Part shown: positions 26,565-35,111 of the stretch, in pieces | Layout: each line of letters opens with the position of its first letter | Numbering within the stretch: position 1 is the first letter of the stretch | NCBI RefSeq assembly: GCF_014467055.1 | Contig: NZ_CP060696.1 | Location: 496,001 to 560,000 of the forward strand | DNA from: Caproicibacterium amylolyticum | GTDB lineage: Bacteria; Bacillota; Clostridia; Oscillospirales; Acutalibacteraceae | Reading direction: 5' to 3' | Length of the DNA: 64,000 nucleotides | The notes under the pieces: generated by a model | Told to the model about the DNA's origin: nothing | Database searches by the model: none | What the model saw: only the letters and a program-made list of their open reading frames with translations | Translations under genes and position numbers: made by a program

Positions 26565-26730
26565 AATGTAATCTCCTTACGCGCTTAACATTTTTCATAG
26601 TATTATCCGCGGGCCAGATATTATTCCCGCGGTTCAACGCCTGTGCAGCGAAAGCTGGCCTAACAAGATAAAGTAAAGCCGCGTAATTTTTTTAATTTGC
26701 AATGCAAAAATCAATTTTAAATGGTATGCG

Positions 26731-26759
26731 TTGACACCGAAAAACAGCCGCGGTATACT
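26731..26759 (+). promoter_or_regulatory. Promoter of the 2-hydroxyacid dehydrogenase gene
   Basis: TTGACA, 17 bases, TATACT: near-perfect vegetative promoter giving a leader of about 115 bases. Confidence 0.85.
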
Positions 26760-26795
26760 GTAAAAATAGAGATTATTATGGTTTGCTTAGCAGTG

Positions 26796-26840
26796 AGGCT
26801 TGCGTTTGTCCCTCTTTCGGGATAAGTGCAGGCCTTTTTT
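26796..26840 (+). promoter_or_regulatory. Terminator-like hairpin in the leader (possible attenuator)
   Basis: AGGCTTGCG...GTCCC pairs with GGGAT...TGCAGGCCT, followed by six T, between the promoter and the start codon. A transcript from this promoter must pass it, so attenuation is likely. No known riboswitch fold was recognised. Confidence 0.55.
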
Positions 26841-26879
26841 GTTTCACAAATGAATTTTGCAAATGGAGGAAAAAACAGC

Positions 26880-27848
26880 ATGCACGAGATTTTGTATTAT
26901 CATATTGACGACACATTGGATTACGAAAATCAGCTGCTGCAGGAGTGGAGTGTGACGGACCTCTGCCTGCGGGAAGAAAAAGGAGAAGTTCCACTGGCAG
27001 AGTGTGCCCAAAATGCCGAAGGACTTGTTGTGGAGTATGAACAAATAACGGCGGAGAAGATGCGACAGCTGCCAAACCTAAAAATCATTTCACTCCAGTC
27101 CATCGGCTACAACAACGTTGACACTGCTGCGGCAACACAGCAGAATATCTGCGTTACCAATGCGCCCGGTTTCTGCGCGGAGGAAGTGGCCACACATGCC
27201 GTTGGCATGATACTTGATCTTGCCCGCAAACTAACTTACTTTGACCGTACCGTTCGCAGCGGAAAGTGGAATCCGCTGCTGGGGTACCCGCTGCACCGCA
27301 TGAGCGGTGAAACGGTTGGACTTGTTTATTTCGGCAACATTCCTCAAAAAATGGTGCCGATTTTAGAGGCACTTCAAATGCAGGTGCTGGTGTACGCACC
27401 GACAAAGTCAAAGGAATATCTGGCGGAATTCGGCTGCGAAAAAGCGGAAACACTGGACGAACTGCTGGAGCGTTCCGACTTTGTTTCTCTGCACACGCCG
27501 CTTATGCCTCAAACCACCCATTTAATCGGGGAAAAGGAGCTGAAACGGATGAAAAAAACAGCATTCCTAATCAACACCGCACGCGGCCCGGTGGTTGATG
27601 AACCGGCACTGGTGCAGGCGCTGAAAATCGGTGAAATTTTGGGTGCTGGCATTGATGTGATTGAGGATGAAGGAACAGAAGAAAGCGAGCTTTTCAAGCT
27701 GGAAAATACAGTGATTACACCGCATGCGGCGTTTATTTCAGAAGATTCCTTTTATGACGCGCGCAAAAAGGCACTTGCGCAGATGGTGCAGCGGCTCAGC
27801 AAATGCGAGCGGCCGGAGTTCCTTGTGAACAAAGCCGTAAAGTTCTGA
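26880..27848 (+). CDS. D-isomer-specific 2-hydroxyacid dehydrogenase family protein
   Basis: 322 aa from ATG 26880 (GGAGG about 11 bases upstream); a longer in-frame start lies in the leader hairpin region. The N-terminal flavodoxin-like domain (LKIISLQSIGYNNVD) and the NAD domain of PGDH/VanH/CtBP-type enzymes are clear. Catalytic Arg lies in NTARGPVVDE, Glu in DVIEDEGTE and His in ITPHAAF. The dinucleotide loop reads GLVYFGNIPQ rather than the usual G-x-G-x-x-G, which is odd and may weaken or alter cofactor binding. It probably reduces a 2-keto acid; the substrate is unknown. A leader hairpin suggests regulated expression. Confidence 0.85.
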   Translation: MHEILYYHIDDTLDYENQLLQEWSVTDLCLREEKGEVPLAECAQNAEGLVVEYEQITAEKMRQLPNLKIISLQSIGYNNVDTAAATQQNICVTNAPGFCAEEVATHAVGMILDLARKLTYFDRTVRSGKWNPLLGYPLHRMSGETVGLVYFGNIPQKMVPILEALQMQVLVYAPTKSKEYLAEFGCEKAETLDELLERSDFVSLHTPLMPQTTHLIGEKELKRMKKTAFLINTARGPVVDEPALVQALKIGEILGAGIDVIEDEGTEESELFKLENTVITPHAAFISEDSFYDARKKALAQMVQRLSKCERPEFLVNKAVKF

Positions 27849-27857
27849 AATAAAAAG

Positions 27858-27909
27858 AAACAGACCCCGGAATCCAGCAGCTTTCTGCTGTACTCGGGGG
27901 TCTGTTTTT
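27858..27909. terminator. Bidirectional terminator between the dehydrogenase and the amine-oxidation operon
   Basis: AAACAGACCCC pairs with GGGGTCTGTTT, with an inner CAGCAG/CTGCTG stem and flanking A and T runs. Confidence 0.93.
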
Positions 27910-27924
27910 AACTGCGTCGATTGT

Positions 27925-29055
27925 TTAAATCTTTGCTTTGAAACGCGTGCAGCGGAAGGGCGCTAAATCCACAGGCGGCTCGCCGCCGGTCATCACTTCT
28001 GCAAGGCTGTAAGCGGCGGCCGGGCCGATGCCGAAGCCGTGGCCGGAAAAACCGCAGGCAATGTACAGCCCGGGCACGCCGTCTGCTTCGTCAATTACAG
28101 GGATGCCGTCGGCGGAAGCGTCTGTCCAACCGGCCCATGTCCGCACGATTTTTGCGTCTGAAAGCGCCGGAAAATACTTCATGATGCCGCGGCAGGTGCA
28201 GGGAGCGGAAAGGCTGGTGGAACCGGGAACCGCTTCCGCCATCAAACCGAACGGCTCCAGACCGGTGGAACCGCCGAAAACAAAGGAACCGTGTGTGGTT
28301 TGGTGGCCGTAAAAATCCGCTTCGGCGGTGCCGAGCATCTGCGCAAACATGGGCGGTTCCGCTTCGGTGACCAGACACTCGGACTTTTTCTTCCGCATGG
28401 GAATGTCTACACCAAGCGGCAAAGTCAGTGCACGCGTATCATAACCGGCTGCCACAAGGATTTTGTCCGCTTCAAAGGTGCCGTCCGGGGTAACTGCCAC
28501 GCGGGCTTTGCCTTTCAGCTTCTTGATTTGGAGTACCGGTTCGCCGGTGATAAAGCGTGCACCAAGCTCACGCGCTTTTTTGTAATAGCCTAATGTTGTG
28601 GTGAGGGGGTTGGCGTGTCCGTCTGTAGGGCACCAGCTTGCGCCGATGACTTCATTGGAAAGGTACGGATTGATTGCACGCACTTCGTCACCGTCAATCA
28701 TACGCACATCCAGTCCGCAGGCAACGGCGCTGTCGGTCAGCTTCTGCAGGGTTTTCAGGTGCGCTTCCGTTTTGCCGAGACGCAGGTTGCCTTTCTGGGT
28801 GTACTCCACGTTTGTGTCCAACTCTTCCGCAAGGGTTGGCCAAATGTTTTTGATGCCCCACATTACCATGGGCAGTTCACGCGGGTCACGACCGGACTGC
28901 CGCACGCCGCCGCCGTTGCGGGAGGAACCGCCGCTTCCAATGGCATCCGCGGCGTCCAACACGGTAACGGATACCCCTTTTTTGGCCAGATAGTAAGCAG
29001 TGGCGCTGCCGATAATGCCGCTGCCAATAATGATCACATCTGCTGTGCTGCTCAT
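27925..29055 (-). CDS. FAD-dependent amine/D-amino-acid dehydrogenase, DadA/OoxB-like subunit
   Basis: 376 aa, DAO superfamily. The N-terminal FAD site is DVIIIGSGIIGSATAYYLA, then SSRNGGGVRQSGRD, and the C-terminal FAD strand GLYIACGFSGHGFGIGPAAA. Homologous subunits occur in octopine/nopaline oxidase (OoxB/NoxB), hydrogen cyanide synthase (HcnC), D-hydroxyproline dehydrogenase and sarcosine oxidase beta. It oxidises a C-N bond of an amino or imino acid, passing electrons to its Fe-S partners. It is the last gene of the operon, and its ATG overlaps the stop of the BFD-like gene (ATGA at 29052-29055). The exact substrate is unknown; see the findings on an opine-like pathway. Confidence 0.88.
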   Translation of the reverse strand: MSSTADVIIIGSGIIGSATAYYLAKKGVSVTVLDAADAIGSGGSSRNGGGVRQSGRDPRELPMVMWGIKNIWPTLAEELDTNVEYTQKGNLRLGKTEAHLKTLQKLTDSAVACGLDVRMIDGDEVRAINPYLSNEVIGASWCPTDGHANPLTTTLGYYKKARELGARFITGEPVLQIKKLKGKARVAVTPDGTFEADKILVAAGYDTRALTLPLGVDIPMRKKKSECLVTEAEPPMFAQMLGTAEADFYGHQTTHGSFVFGGSTGLEPFGLMAEAVPGSTSLSAPCTCRGIMKYFPALSDAKIVRTWAGWTDASADGIPVIDEADGVPGLYIACGFSGHGFGIGPAAAYSLAEVMTGGEPPVDLAPFRCTRFKAKI

Positions 29056-29381
29056 GCTTCTCCTCCGTTCTCACTTCCCAGAATTTTCATTTCGGTTGGG
29101 CGCATGGGTGCGCGGCCGGTGGCTGCTTCCAGTTGGGAGGGCTTTACCCCAAGTTCGCGGGCAATGATTCCTTTTACCAGCTTGCCGCAGGTCTGCCCCT
29201 GACAGAGTCCCATGCCGCAGCGCAGGTAGCGCCGGACTTCGGTCAGGGTATACATGCCGTCATGCACGGCCCTACGAATCTCGCCTTTGGTCACTTCTTC
29301 GCAGCGGCAGATAATCAAATCATCGTCTGCGGCGGGTACAAACGGCCCTATAGCAGTACATCTGTCATTTGCATGCATCAT
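29052..29381 (-). CDS. BFD-like [2Fe-2S] subunit of the amine dehydrogenase
   Basis: 109 aa. The bacterioferritin-associated-ferredoxin-like fold is shown by LIICRCEEVTKGEI (CxC) and RCGMGLCQGQTCGKL, giving the four Cys ligands, followed by a helical tail. In opine oxidases and HcnB-type enzymes this domain is usually fused to the C-terminus of the large flavoprotein; here it is a separate gene. Its start overlaps the end of the large subunit gene by four bases and its stop overlaps the DadA-like gene, so the subunits are translationally coupled. Confidence 0.88.
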   Translation of the reverse strand: MMHANDRCTAIGPFVPAADDDLIICRCEEVTKGEIRRAVHDGMYTLTEVRRYLRCGMGLCQGQTCGKLVKGIIARELGVKPSQLEAATGRAPMRPTEMKILGSENGGEA

Positions 29382-30961
29382 AATTCTAACGCCTCCTTAT
29401 AAAAGCGCGCATCCATTCCGTTTTCCTTTGGAACCTTAATGGTGAGCAGCGCGGTGTGGTCAAATGCGGGAGAAGCCTTTACACCAACCACTTCCGCGTC
29501 GCAGACAGGCTTGCCAGCGCGGTCAAGTGCCTTGCCTTTGCTGCCTTTCTGCGGGAGCGGCAGAAATTCATAGGGCAGCGTAACCGCGGTGAAGCCTGGC
29601 TCGTACTCTTCGTTCAGCAGAAAGATTGCCTGCCCGGAGCAGCTGGCAACGCACATGCCGCAGCCAATGCACTGCACTTCCGGGTCAACCTGCGGCAGGG
29701 AAGTAATGCTGCTGCCGATTTTAATGCAGTGTTTGGGGCAGGCATCCTGACAGGGATTGCAGGGGATGTTCTGCGTACATTCCATAACCGGATGTACACC
29801 GACTTCGTGAATCACGCCGGGAAAGCGCTCCGCTTCCTCTTTGGTGATGTGCCCCTGCGTCAGCAAAGTGGTGGAAATATCAATTCCCTCTTCGGTTTTT
29901 GGGAGCTTTTTGCCGCGGTTTTTGGGAGCGAACATACCCTGACGCAGTTCATTCAGGTCATCGTTTAAGGACTGCAGGGCTTCCTGCTTCTCCGTTTTCG
30001 CGCAGAAGCCGAGGTACTCTGCCGCACAAATGCCTGCCATGCGGCCTTCAATCATTGCGGAACTTGCTTCTTCAATGCCGGAAACATCGCCTGCGGCAAA
30101 AATGCCTGGAATGGAGGTTTCGCCGTACTCGCCGCAGACAGGCACCTGACCGCCACGCTTCGGGTCGTCCACCATATCGCAGCCTGCCATCATCAGCAAC
30201 TGGGACATGGGGGAAAGACCAACGGCAACGCAGATGGTGTCCACATCAAAGTGCTTTTCCGTGCCGGGAATTGGCTGGAAGTGTGCGTCTACCTGACTGA
30301 CTACTGCACCGGTTACACAGTCGGTTCCCTCCGCTTTTGTAATTGTGTGTGAAAGGTAAAACGGTACGCCGCAGCGGGCGACTTTTGCCGCGTGTACGCC
30401 ATAGCCGCCGATGCGCGGCGCGGCATCCACAAGCGCCTTTACCTCACAGCCGGCTTGCAGCAGCTGGAAGCTGACCACCAACCCGACGTTGCCGCTGCCG
30501 AGCATCAGCACTTTTTCTCCCGGCTTGACGCCGTGCAGGTTCATCATGGTCTGCGCCGCGCCTGCACCGATTACGCCCGGCAGTGTCCAGCCGTCAAACG
30601 GCACCATATTTTCGGAAGCGCCGGTGGCAACAATGATGCTGTCCGCTTTGTAGTGGCAGACGCTTTCTTCGTGGCGCACCACCACTTCTTTGCCGGGGTA
30701 AATGCCGACCACCGGGGAGTTAAGCTGTACATCTACGCCGCTGGAAGCTTCCGCGAGCAGCTGCTCGCCGATTTTAAAGCCGCGGATTTTTGCCTTGTGC
30801 TTTTTGGAGCCGAAAAATTTATGTATCTGTTTAAAAAGCTGGCCGCCGGGTTTGGCGTTTTCGTCGAACACCGCAACGGACATACCGCGTTTGCTGGCTT
30901 CAATGGCGGCAGAAAGTCCGGCAGGACCTGCGCCGATGATAATCACATCATACCGTTTCAT
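29378..30961 (-). CDS. Large FAD/NAD(P)-binding amine dehydrogenase subunit with fused 4Fe-4S domain (OoxA/HcnB-like)
   Basis: 527 aa. The N-terminus YDVIIIGAGPAGLSAAIEAS binds FAD, and VLMLGSGNVGLVVSFQLL is the second dinucleotide fold. IPGIFAAGDVSGIEEASSA is the closing FAD motif, which together define the pyridine-nucleotide-disulfide-oxidoreductase-type alpha subunit of opine oxidases, HcnB and D-hydroxyproline dehydrogenases. Residues about 395-455 add a two-cluster ferredoxin: CNPCQDACPKHCIK and CIGCGMCVASCSG. The classical OoxA lacks this, so electrons may leave to an anaerobic carrier rather than oxygen or quinone. The gene overlaps both neighbours by four bases. Confidence 0.9.
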   Translation of the reverse strand: MKRYDVIIIGAGPAGLSAAIEASKRGMSVAVFDENAKPGGQLFKQIHKFFGSKKHKAKIRGFKIGEQLLAEASSGVDVQLNSPVVGIYPGKEVVVRHEESVCHYKADSIIVATGASENMVPFDGWTLPGVIGAGAAQTMMNLHGVKPGEKVLMLGSGNVGLVVSFQLLQAGCEVKALVDAAPRIGGYGVHAAKVARCGVPFYLSHTITKAEGTDCVTGAVVSQVDAHFQPIPGTEKHFDVDTICVAVGLSPMSQLLMMAGCDMVDDPKRGGQVPVCGEYGETSIPGIFAAGDVSGIEEASSAMIEGRMAGICAAEYLGFCAKTEKQEALQSLNDDLNELRQGMFAPKNRGKKLPKTEEGIDISTTLLTQGHITKEEAERFPGVIHEVGVHPVMECTQNIPCNPCQDACPKHCIKIGSSITSLPQVDPEVQCIGCGMCVASCSGQAIFLLNEEYEPGFTAVTLPYEFLPLPQKGSKGKALDRAGKPVCDAEVVGVKASPAFDHTALLTIKVPKENGMDARFYKEALEL

Positions 30962-31284
30962 TTATTCTGCACCTCACTTTTTGCCTGTGTGCCGTACTGC
31001 GTCTGTACCCGCATGCCTTCTTTGAGCGGAGTGATGCAGGTGCGGATGTTGGGCTTGCCGTCCACCACCATGACGCAGTCTGTGCAGCGTCCAATCGCGC
31101 AGAAGATGCCGCGGGGCTTGTGCTGCTTTGCCGTGTAGCGGTGAATCATGACTCCGTTTGCTTTCAGTGCAGCCGCAATCGGTTCCCCCTCACAGCCGGT
31201 CAGCGTCTTTCCGTCCAGCGTAAAAGTCACTTCACGCCCTTTTTCTATCGTACCCAGAATCGGATGTTCCGCAATTCGCTTCAT
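30958..31284 (-). CDS. [2Fe-2S] plant-type ferredoxin subunit (HcnA/SoxA-N-like)
   Basis: 108 aa. The Fer2_4 fold is seen from VTFTLDGKTLTGCEGEPIAA and the cluster motif GIFCAIGRCTDCVMVVDG, with a fourth Cys in IRTCITP. Such small subunits pair with the large flavoprotein in HcnABC, heteromeric sarcosine oxidases and D-hydroxyproline dehydrogenase. It is coupled to the next gene by a four-base overlap (30958-30961). With three Fe-S proteins or domains in all, the complex is well equipped to hand electrons to a low-potential acceptor. Confidence 0.9.
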   Translation of the reverse strand: MKRIAEHPILGTIEKGREVTFTLDGKTLTGCEGEPIAAALKANGVMIHRYTAKQHKPRGIFCAIGRCTDCVMVVDGKPNIRTCITPLKEGMRVQTQYGTQAKSEVQNK

Positions 31285-31326
31285 GCTGTCTTCCTCCAGT
31301 CGTTGATTGATTTGGTGCTGCCGCGT

Positions 31327-32466
31327 TTATGCAAGTTCAGGTGCTGTCCAAAGGTTGAGCTTCTGGCCAACGCCGAGCTCTTTTGCTTTCTCAAGGCATT
31401 TGCAGCCCCAGCCGACATCTTCCGTCGGCATACCGCCAACTGCATAAACAATAATCTGTTCTTCGGAGGTGCGCCCTTTTGTATCGCCGTTTATAATGTC
31501 GCCAATATTTGCGATCTCGTCTTCCTTTAGTTTACCGGTGGTTACAAGGTCGTAAAACAGCATGCCGATTAGGGTTGAAACCGACTTCTGTGTCGGATAT
31601 TTTTTACCGGCTCCCCAGCCGGCGTACATTTTGAAGTTGTCGGCAACCAGCTTGCACTTTGAAGTATCTGCAAGGAAGTCACTGTCCATCAGCAGCGCCG
31701 AGGTGCTGATCAGCAGAGCACCGGGTTTAAGCCACTCACCCTTAACATACGGATTGTCTTCAAACTTCGGTGCATTGTTGGTGCCGAAGCAGATGATGTC
31801 GGCATCGCGGCAGGCTTCTTCGTAGTCTTTACAGACAATGTATTCTTTGACGTTTGGAAAATGCTCCTTGCAGTAATCCATAAAGTCATCAATGCCCTTT
31901 TGACTGCGGCCTTTTATTTTGATTGTGTCAATTCCCGGCTGTTCTGTAAGAAAGGCATCAATGGCGGTCTTGCCCATAACACCTGGGCCAACGATGGAGG
32001 CAACTTTCGGATTTTTTACCGAAAGCAGGCGTGCGCCCAGCCCCGGCATGGCACCTGTGCGCATGGCGCTGAGCACATTGGCAGACATATACGCGCGGGG
32101 TGCACCGGTTTCGGGGTCCATCAGGGTCAGCATCAGAATAGAACGCGGAAGACCAAGCGCGCGGTTGTGCTGGTTGGAGCCGTAACATTTAATGCCGCAC
32201 ATGTGAAACTTTCCGCCGACATAGGCGGGCATTGCAAAAAAGCGTTTATCAGGCCCATCAAGCGGCATGCCCGGAATATCCGATTCTTTCGGAAATTCCA
32301 GCTTAATGCCGTGATCATTGCCGCTGGGGCCGCCCATGCGGTAGTCGCCTTTGCTCATCAGGGAAAAGACCTCCTGCATCGTGTCAATGCACCCCTTCAT
32401 ATCACGAACCCCAGCTTTGAGCATATCCTCTTCACTCAGGTACAGAAAATTAATTGATGTGTCCAT
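31327..32466 (-). CDS. Ornithine cyclodeaminase/mu-crystallin family protein
   Basis: 379 aa, longer than typical OCD (about 330-350). The substrate barrel segment FFAMPAYVGGKFHMCGIKCY and the NAD site VASIVGPGVMGKTAID are both visible. Family members include ornithine cyclodeaminase, alanine dehydrogenase, delta1-pyrroline-2-carboxylate reductase (LhpI) and opine-type ketimine reductases. In Agrobacterium opine operons ocd follows the opine oxidase genes; here the same partnership is seen. It could reduce a cyclic imine or deaminate a released amino acid. AAGGAGA lies 9-10 bases before the ATG. Exact reaction unknown. Confidence 0.87.
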   Translation of the reverse strand: MDTSINFLYLSEEDMLKAGVRDMKGCIDTMQEVFSLMSKGDYRMGGPSGNDHGIKLEFPKESDIPGMPLDGPDKRFFAMPAYVGGKFHMCGIKCYGSNQHNRALGLPRSILMLTLMDPETGAPRAYMSANVLSAMRTGAMPGLGARLLSVKNPKVASIVGPGVMGKTAIDAFLTEQPGIDTIKIKGRSQKGIDDFMDYCKEHFPNVKEYIVCKDYEEACRDADIICFGTNNAPKFEDNPYVKGEWLKPGALLISTSALLMDSDFLADTSKCKLVADNFKMYAGWGAGKKYPTQKSVSTLIGMLFYDLVTTGKLKEDEIANIGDIINGDTKGRTSEEQIIVYAVGGMPTEDVGWGCKCLEKAKELGVGQKLNLWTAPELA

Positions 32467-32471
32467 TTTCT

Positions 32472-32632
32472 CTATTCTCCTTCATCGGTTTTTGATTTTG
32501 TCAAAAGACGCGGCAAAATGTATGCAATAAAAAGTGCCATAACGAAAGTCCAAGCCATGGCAGCATTGCCGCAGAAAAACAGGGAGGCGGAAACAGCCCT
32601 TTGCTGCCCGCTTGCTGTCTTTTAGTTGACAT
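32472..32632 (-). pseudogene. Small membrane peptide gene with apparent one-base deletion
   Basis: Lies between the aminotransferase and OCD genes. From ATG 32632 the frame reads MSTKRQQAGSKGLF, then goes out of register. In the next frame SASLFFCGNAAMAWTFVMAL continues through a hydrophobic stretch to IAYILPRLLTKSKTDEGE and a stop at 32472, six bases before the OCD ATG. The total of 161 bases is one short of 54 codons, so a single deletion near the TTTCCGCCTCCC run would restore a 53-aa single- or double-spanning peptide. It may be a genuine small operon member damaged by mutation or sequencing error. Function unknown. Confidence 0.4.
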
Positions 32633-32637
32633 AAACT

Positions 32638-33528
32638 TTACGGATACAACTGCCCGGTATAGTCCGAAAATTTTACATGCGTTTCTTCCTCAAACTCGCG
32701 GATAGAAGCATCCTGCAGTTTCCGCAGCAGGTCGGGTGCACCGCCGCCGACCTGCTTTCCGTCGATTTCGTTAATCGCGTTACAAAGCGTGCCGCAGTTG
32801 TGGACAATCACTTCATCTGCGTCCAGAAGTTCCTGCACAGTGAAAGACGTCTGTTCAACTGGGATTCCCTCTTGTGCGGCAAGACGAATCAAATGCTTCC
32901 GCACCGTTCCTGAAAGAATCAGGCGGCTCAGCGGTGCGGTGCGGAACACGCCGTCTTTCAGGATGGAAACATTGCTGTGCGCGCATTCGGTCACCAAATC
33001 ACCGCGGTGAAAGATGGCTTCTTCACAGCCGGCTTCCTTTGCCTGCTGCGCCGCCATTACGTTGGGAATCAGGTTAAGCGTCTTGATGTCGCAGTGAAAA
33101 AAGCGTGTATCTTCAACGGTAATAGCACAAAAGGTCTTTTGAATCGGTGTAAGCGGATCCGGTTCCACCATGACCATCAGGTTCGCAGGTACCTCTGCTG
33201 CGGGGAAAATGTGGTTGCGATTTCCGCTGCCGCGGGAAACTTGCCAGTAAACAAACAGGCTTGTGGAATCTTCCACTTGGTCAACCAGTTTCTGCAGCGT
33301 TTCGGCAAGCTGCGCACGCGTCATGGAAAACGGTATTTTGAGCTTCTGAAAGCTGCTAAAAAAGCGGTCAATATGGTCTTCAAGCGCTACGATTGTGTGG
33401 TGAACAGCATAAGCCGCGTCATAAACGCCGTCGCCAAAGTAAACGGCCCGGTCCAAAATAGGCATCTGCATTTCTTCCAGTGGGCCGATTTTTCCGTTGT
33501 AATATCCTAAGTTTCTCAAAACTCTCAT
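32638..33528 (-). CDS. Class IV aminotransferase, D-amino-acid transaminase-like
   Basis: 296 aa, fold-type IV PLP enzyme. It shows YFGDGVYDAAYAVHH near the N-terminus, the DIKTLNLIPNVMA segment with the PLP lysine, and the phosphate-binding EAIFHR...VTECAHSNVSIL region. The pattern is closer to D-amino-acid transaminase than to IlvE or PabC. It would move amino groups between D-amino acids and keto acids. A TTG at 33519 (giving LRNLGYYNGKIG, with AAAGGA about 8 bases upstream) is an alternative start that matches the usual family N-terminus better. Within the operon it may process a D-amino acid released by the dehydrogenase. Confidence 0.88.
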   Translation of the reverse strand: MRVLRNLGYYNGKIGPLEEMQMPILDRAVYFGDGVYDAAYAVHHTIVALEDHIDRFFSSFQKLKIPFSMTRAQLAETLQKLVDQVEDSTSLFVYWQVSRGSGNRNHIFPAAEVPANLMVMVEPDPLTPIQKTFCAITVEDTRFFHCDIKTLNLIPNVMAAQQAKEAGCEEAIFHRGDLVTECAHSNVSILKDGVFRTAPLSRLILSGTVRKHLIRLAAQEGIPVEQTSFTVQELLDADEVIVHNCGTLCNAINEIDGKQVGGGAPDLLRKLQDASIREFEEETHVKFSDYTGQLYP

Positions 33529-33547
33529 CCTTTAAAGTATGGGTACT

Positions 33548-34300
33548 TTACGAATTGATAAAGCGGGAAAGGAATTCCTTTGTGCGCGGATTTTGCGGTT
33601 GGTCAAAGATCTGCTGAGGGGTTCCCTCTTCAGCGATTACACCTTTATCCATAAAGATGACCCGCGTGGAGACATCTTTTGCAAACGCCATTTCGTGTGT
33701 CACAATAATCATGGTGAGACCCTCTTTTGCCAAATCCCGCATAACCTGCAGCACTTCGCCGACCATCTGTGGGTCAAGTGCACTGGTTGGTTCGTCAAAA
33801 AGGAGCACTTCCGGCTCCATTGCAAGTGCGCGCGCAATGGCAACACGCTGCTGCTGACCGCCGGAAAGCTGTGCGGGTTTTGCGTTGATGTAGGGAGCCA
33901 TGCCTACCTTGGTAAGGTACTTAATGGCAAGGTCATGGGCTTCTTCTTTGCCCTTTTTCAGCACTTTGCGCGTGCCGACCATGCAGTTTTCCAGTACCGT
34001 CATGTTGTGGAACAGATTAAAGGACTGAAAAACCATGCCGACATGTGCATGGTAAGAATTCAAATTAAATCTCCGCGAAAAGATACTGGTGTCGTGAAAC
34101 TCGATTTCGCCGGAGGTTGGGGTTTCCAAACGGTTGATGCAGCGCAGAAGCGTTGATTTTCCGGAGCCGGAAGCACCAATGATGCACACAACGTCCTGTG
34201 GGAACGTTTGAAAGTCAATGTCCTGCAAAACAGGGTTTTCACCAAACTTTTTGCTGATATGTTCCATTTTCAAGATGGGTTTTTGTGTTACCGCAGCCAT
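33548..34300 (-). CDS. Polar amino acid ABC transporter ATP-binding protein (GlnQ/HisP-like)
   Basis: 250 aa. Walker [11 protein letters not shown]-loop at MVFQSFNLF, signature LSGGQQQR, Walker [13 protein letters not shown] and the switch His in VTHEMAFA are all intact. It powers uptake by the PAAT-family transporter made with the adjacent permease and the divergently encoded binding protein. The start overlaps the permease end by 13 bases. Confidence 0.96.
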   Translation of the reverse strand: MAAVTQKPILKMEHISKKFGENPVLQDIDFQTFPQDVVCIIGASGSGKSTLLRCINRLETPTSGEIEFHDTSIFSRRFNLNSYHAHVGMVFQSFNLFHNMTVLENCMVGTRKVLKKGKEEAHDLAIKYLTKVGMAPYINAKPAQLSGGQQQRVAIARALAMEPEVLLFDEPTSALDPQMVGEVLQVMRDLAKEGLTMIIVTHEMAFAKDVSTRVIFMDKGVIAEEGTPQQIFDQPQNPRTKEFLSRFINS

Positions 34301-35109
34301 ATGCGCATACCTCCTCTAACCTTTTTCTTTTCGGGCTTTTTTTCAGGCAGAACACCGGTCGGGTCTGCCATGGGGTCTGCCAGTTTATAGAACCTGGAGC
34401 CGTCAATTTTGTGCTCAACCCAGCGCAGCAGGCGGGCGCAGGCAAACGTCATGATGAAATAAAGAATGCTGATGATAATGTAGGTTTCAAAGTAACGGTA
34501 GTAAACGCCTGCGGCGGACTTGCCGTTGAAGTACAGCTCGGTTACAGAGATGACGTTCAGTACGGATGTATCCTTAATGTTAATAATCAGGTTGTTGCCG
34601 ATTTGCGGAAGGATATTGCGGATGGTCTGCGGCATAATGACGCTGACCATTGTCTGCCAGTGGGTCATGCCAATCGCTTTTGCGGCTTCCACCTGGCCTT
34701 TGTCAATGGAATCAATTCCGCCGCGCACGGTTTCTGCCATATAGGCGCCTGTGTTGATGGAAACCACCAGAAAACCTGCGGTCAGCGGGGACATATTAAT
34801 GTTAAAAAGCTGCATGGAGCCGTAAAAAACGACCATCGCCTGCACCATCATAGGGGTCCCACGAAAAACTTCTATGTAGGCAAGCAGGAAGAACTGAAGC
34901 AGTTTATACAGCAGCTTTTTGACGATATTTGCGTCCGGCGCAGGTTTGGAAATCGTGCGGAGAATGCCGACCAAAAGGCCGATTACGCAGCCGAAGAACG
35001 TGCCGACCAGTGCCAGTACAATCGTGGTGACACAGCCCTGCAGAAAAAAGCTTGAATATTTTTGCCACAGGAACAGCATCCAGTCCATAAAAGTTTGCGG
35101 TGTTGCCAT
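34288..35109 (-). CDS. Polar amino acid ABC transporter permease (HisM/GlnP-like)
   Basis: 273 aa. The HisMQ fold has about five membrane segments, with the ATPase-contact motif [20 protein letters not shown] and [15 protein letters not shown] near the first periplasmic turn. The C-terminus is a basic tail ([13 protein letters not shown]) that overlaps the ATPase gene. A single permease gene implies a homodimeric channel. It starts two bases after the end of the HisC-like gene, so translation is coupled. Opine transporters (OccQM/NocQM) are of this same family. Confidence 0.95.
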   Translation of the reverse strand: MATPQTFMDWMLFLWQKYSSFFLQGCVTTIVLALVGTFFGCVIGLLVGILRTISKPAPDANIVKKLLYKLLQFFLLAYIEVFRGTPMMVQAMVVFYGSMQLFNINMSPLTAGFLVVSINTGAYMAETVRGGIDSIDKGQVEAAKAIGMTHWQTMVSVIMPQTIRNILPQIGNNLIINIKDTSVLNVISVTELYFNGKSAAGVYYRYFETYIIISILYFIMTFACARLLRWVEHKIDGSRFYKLADPMADPTGVLPEKKPEKKKVRGGMRIWLR

Positions 35110-35111
35110 AA

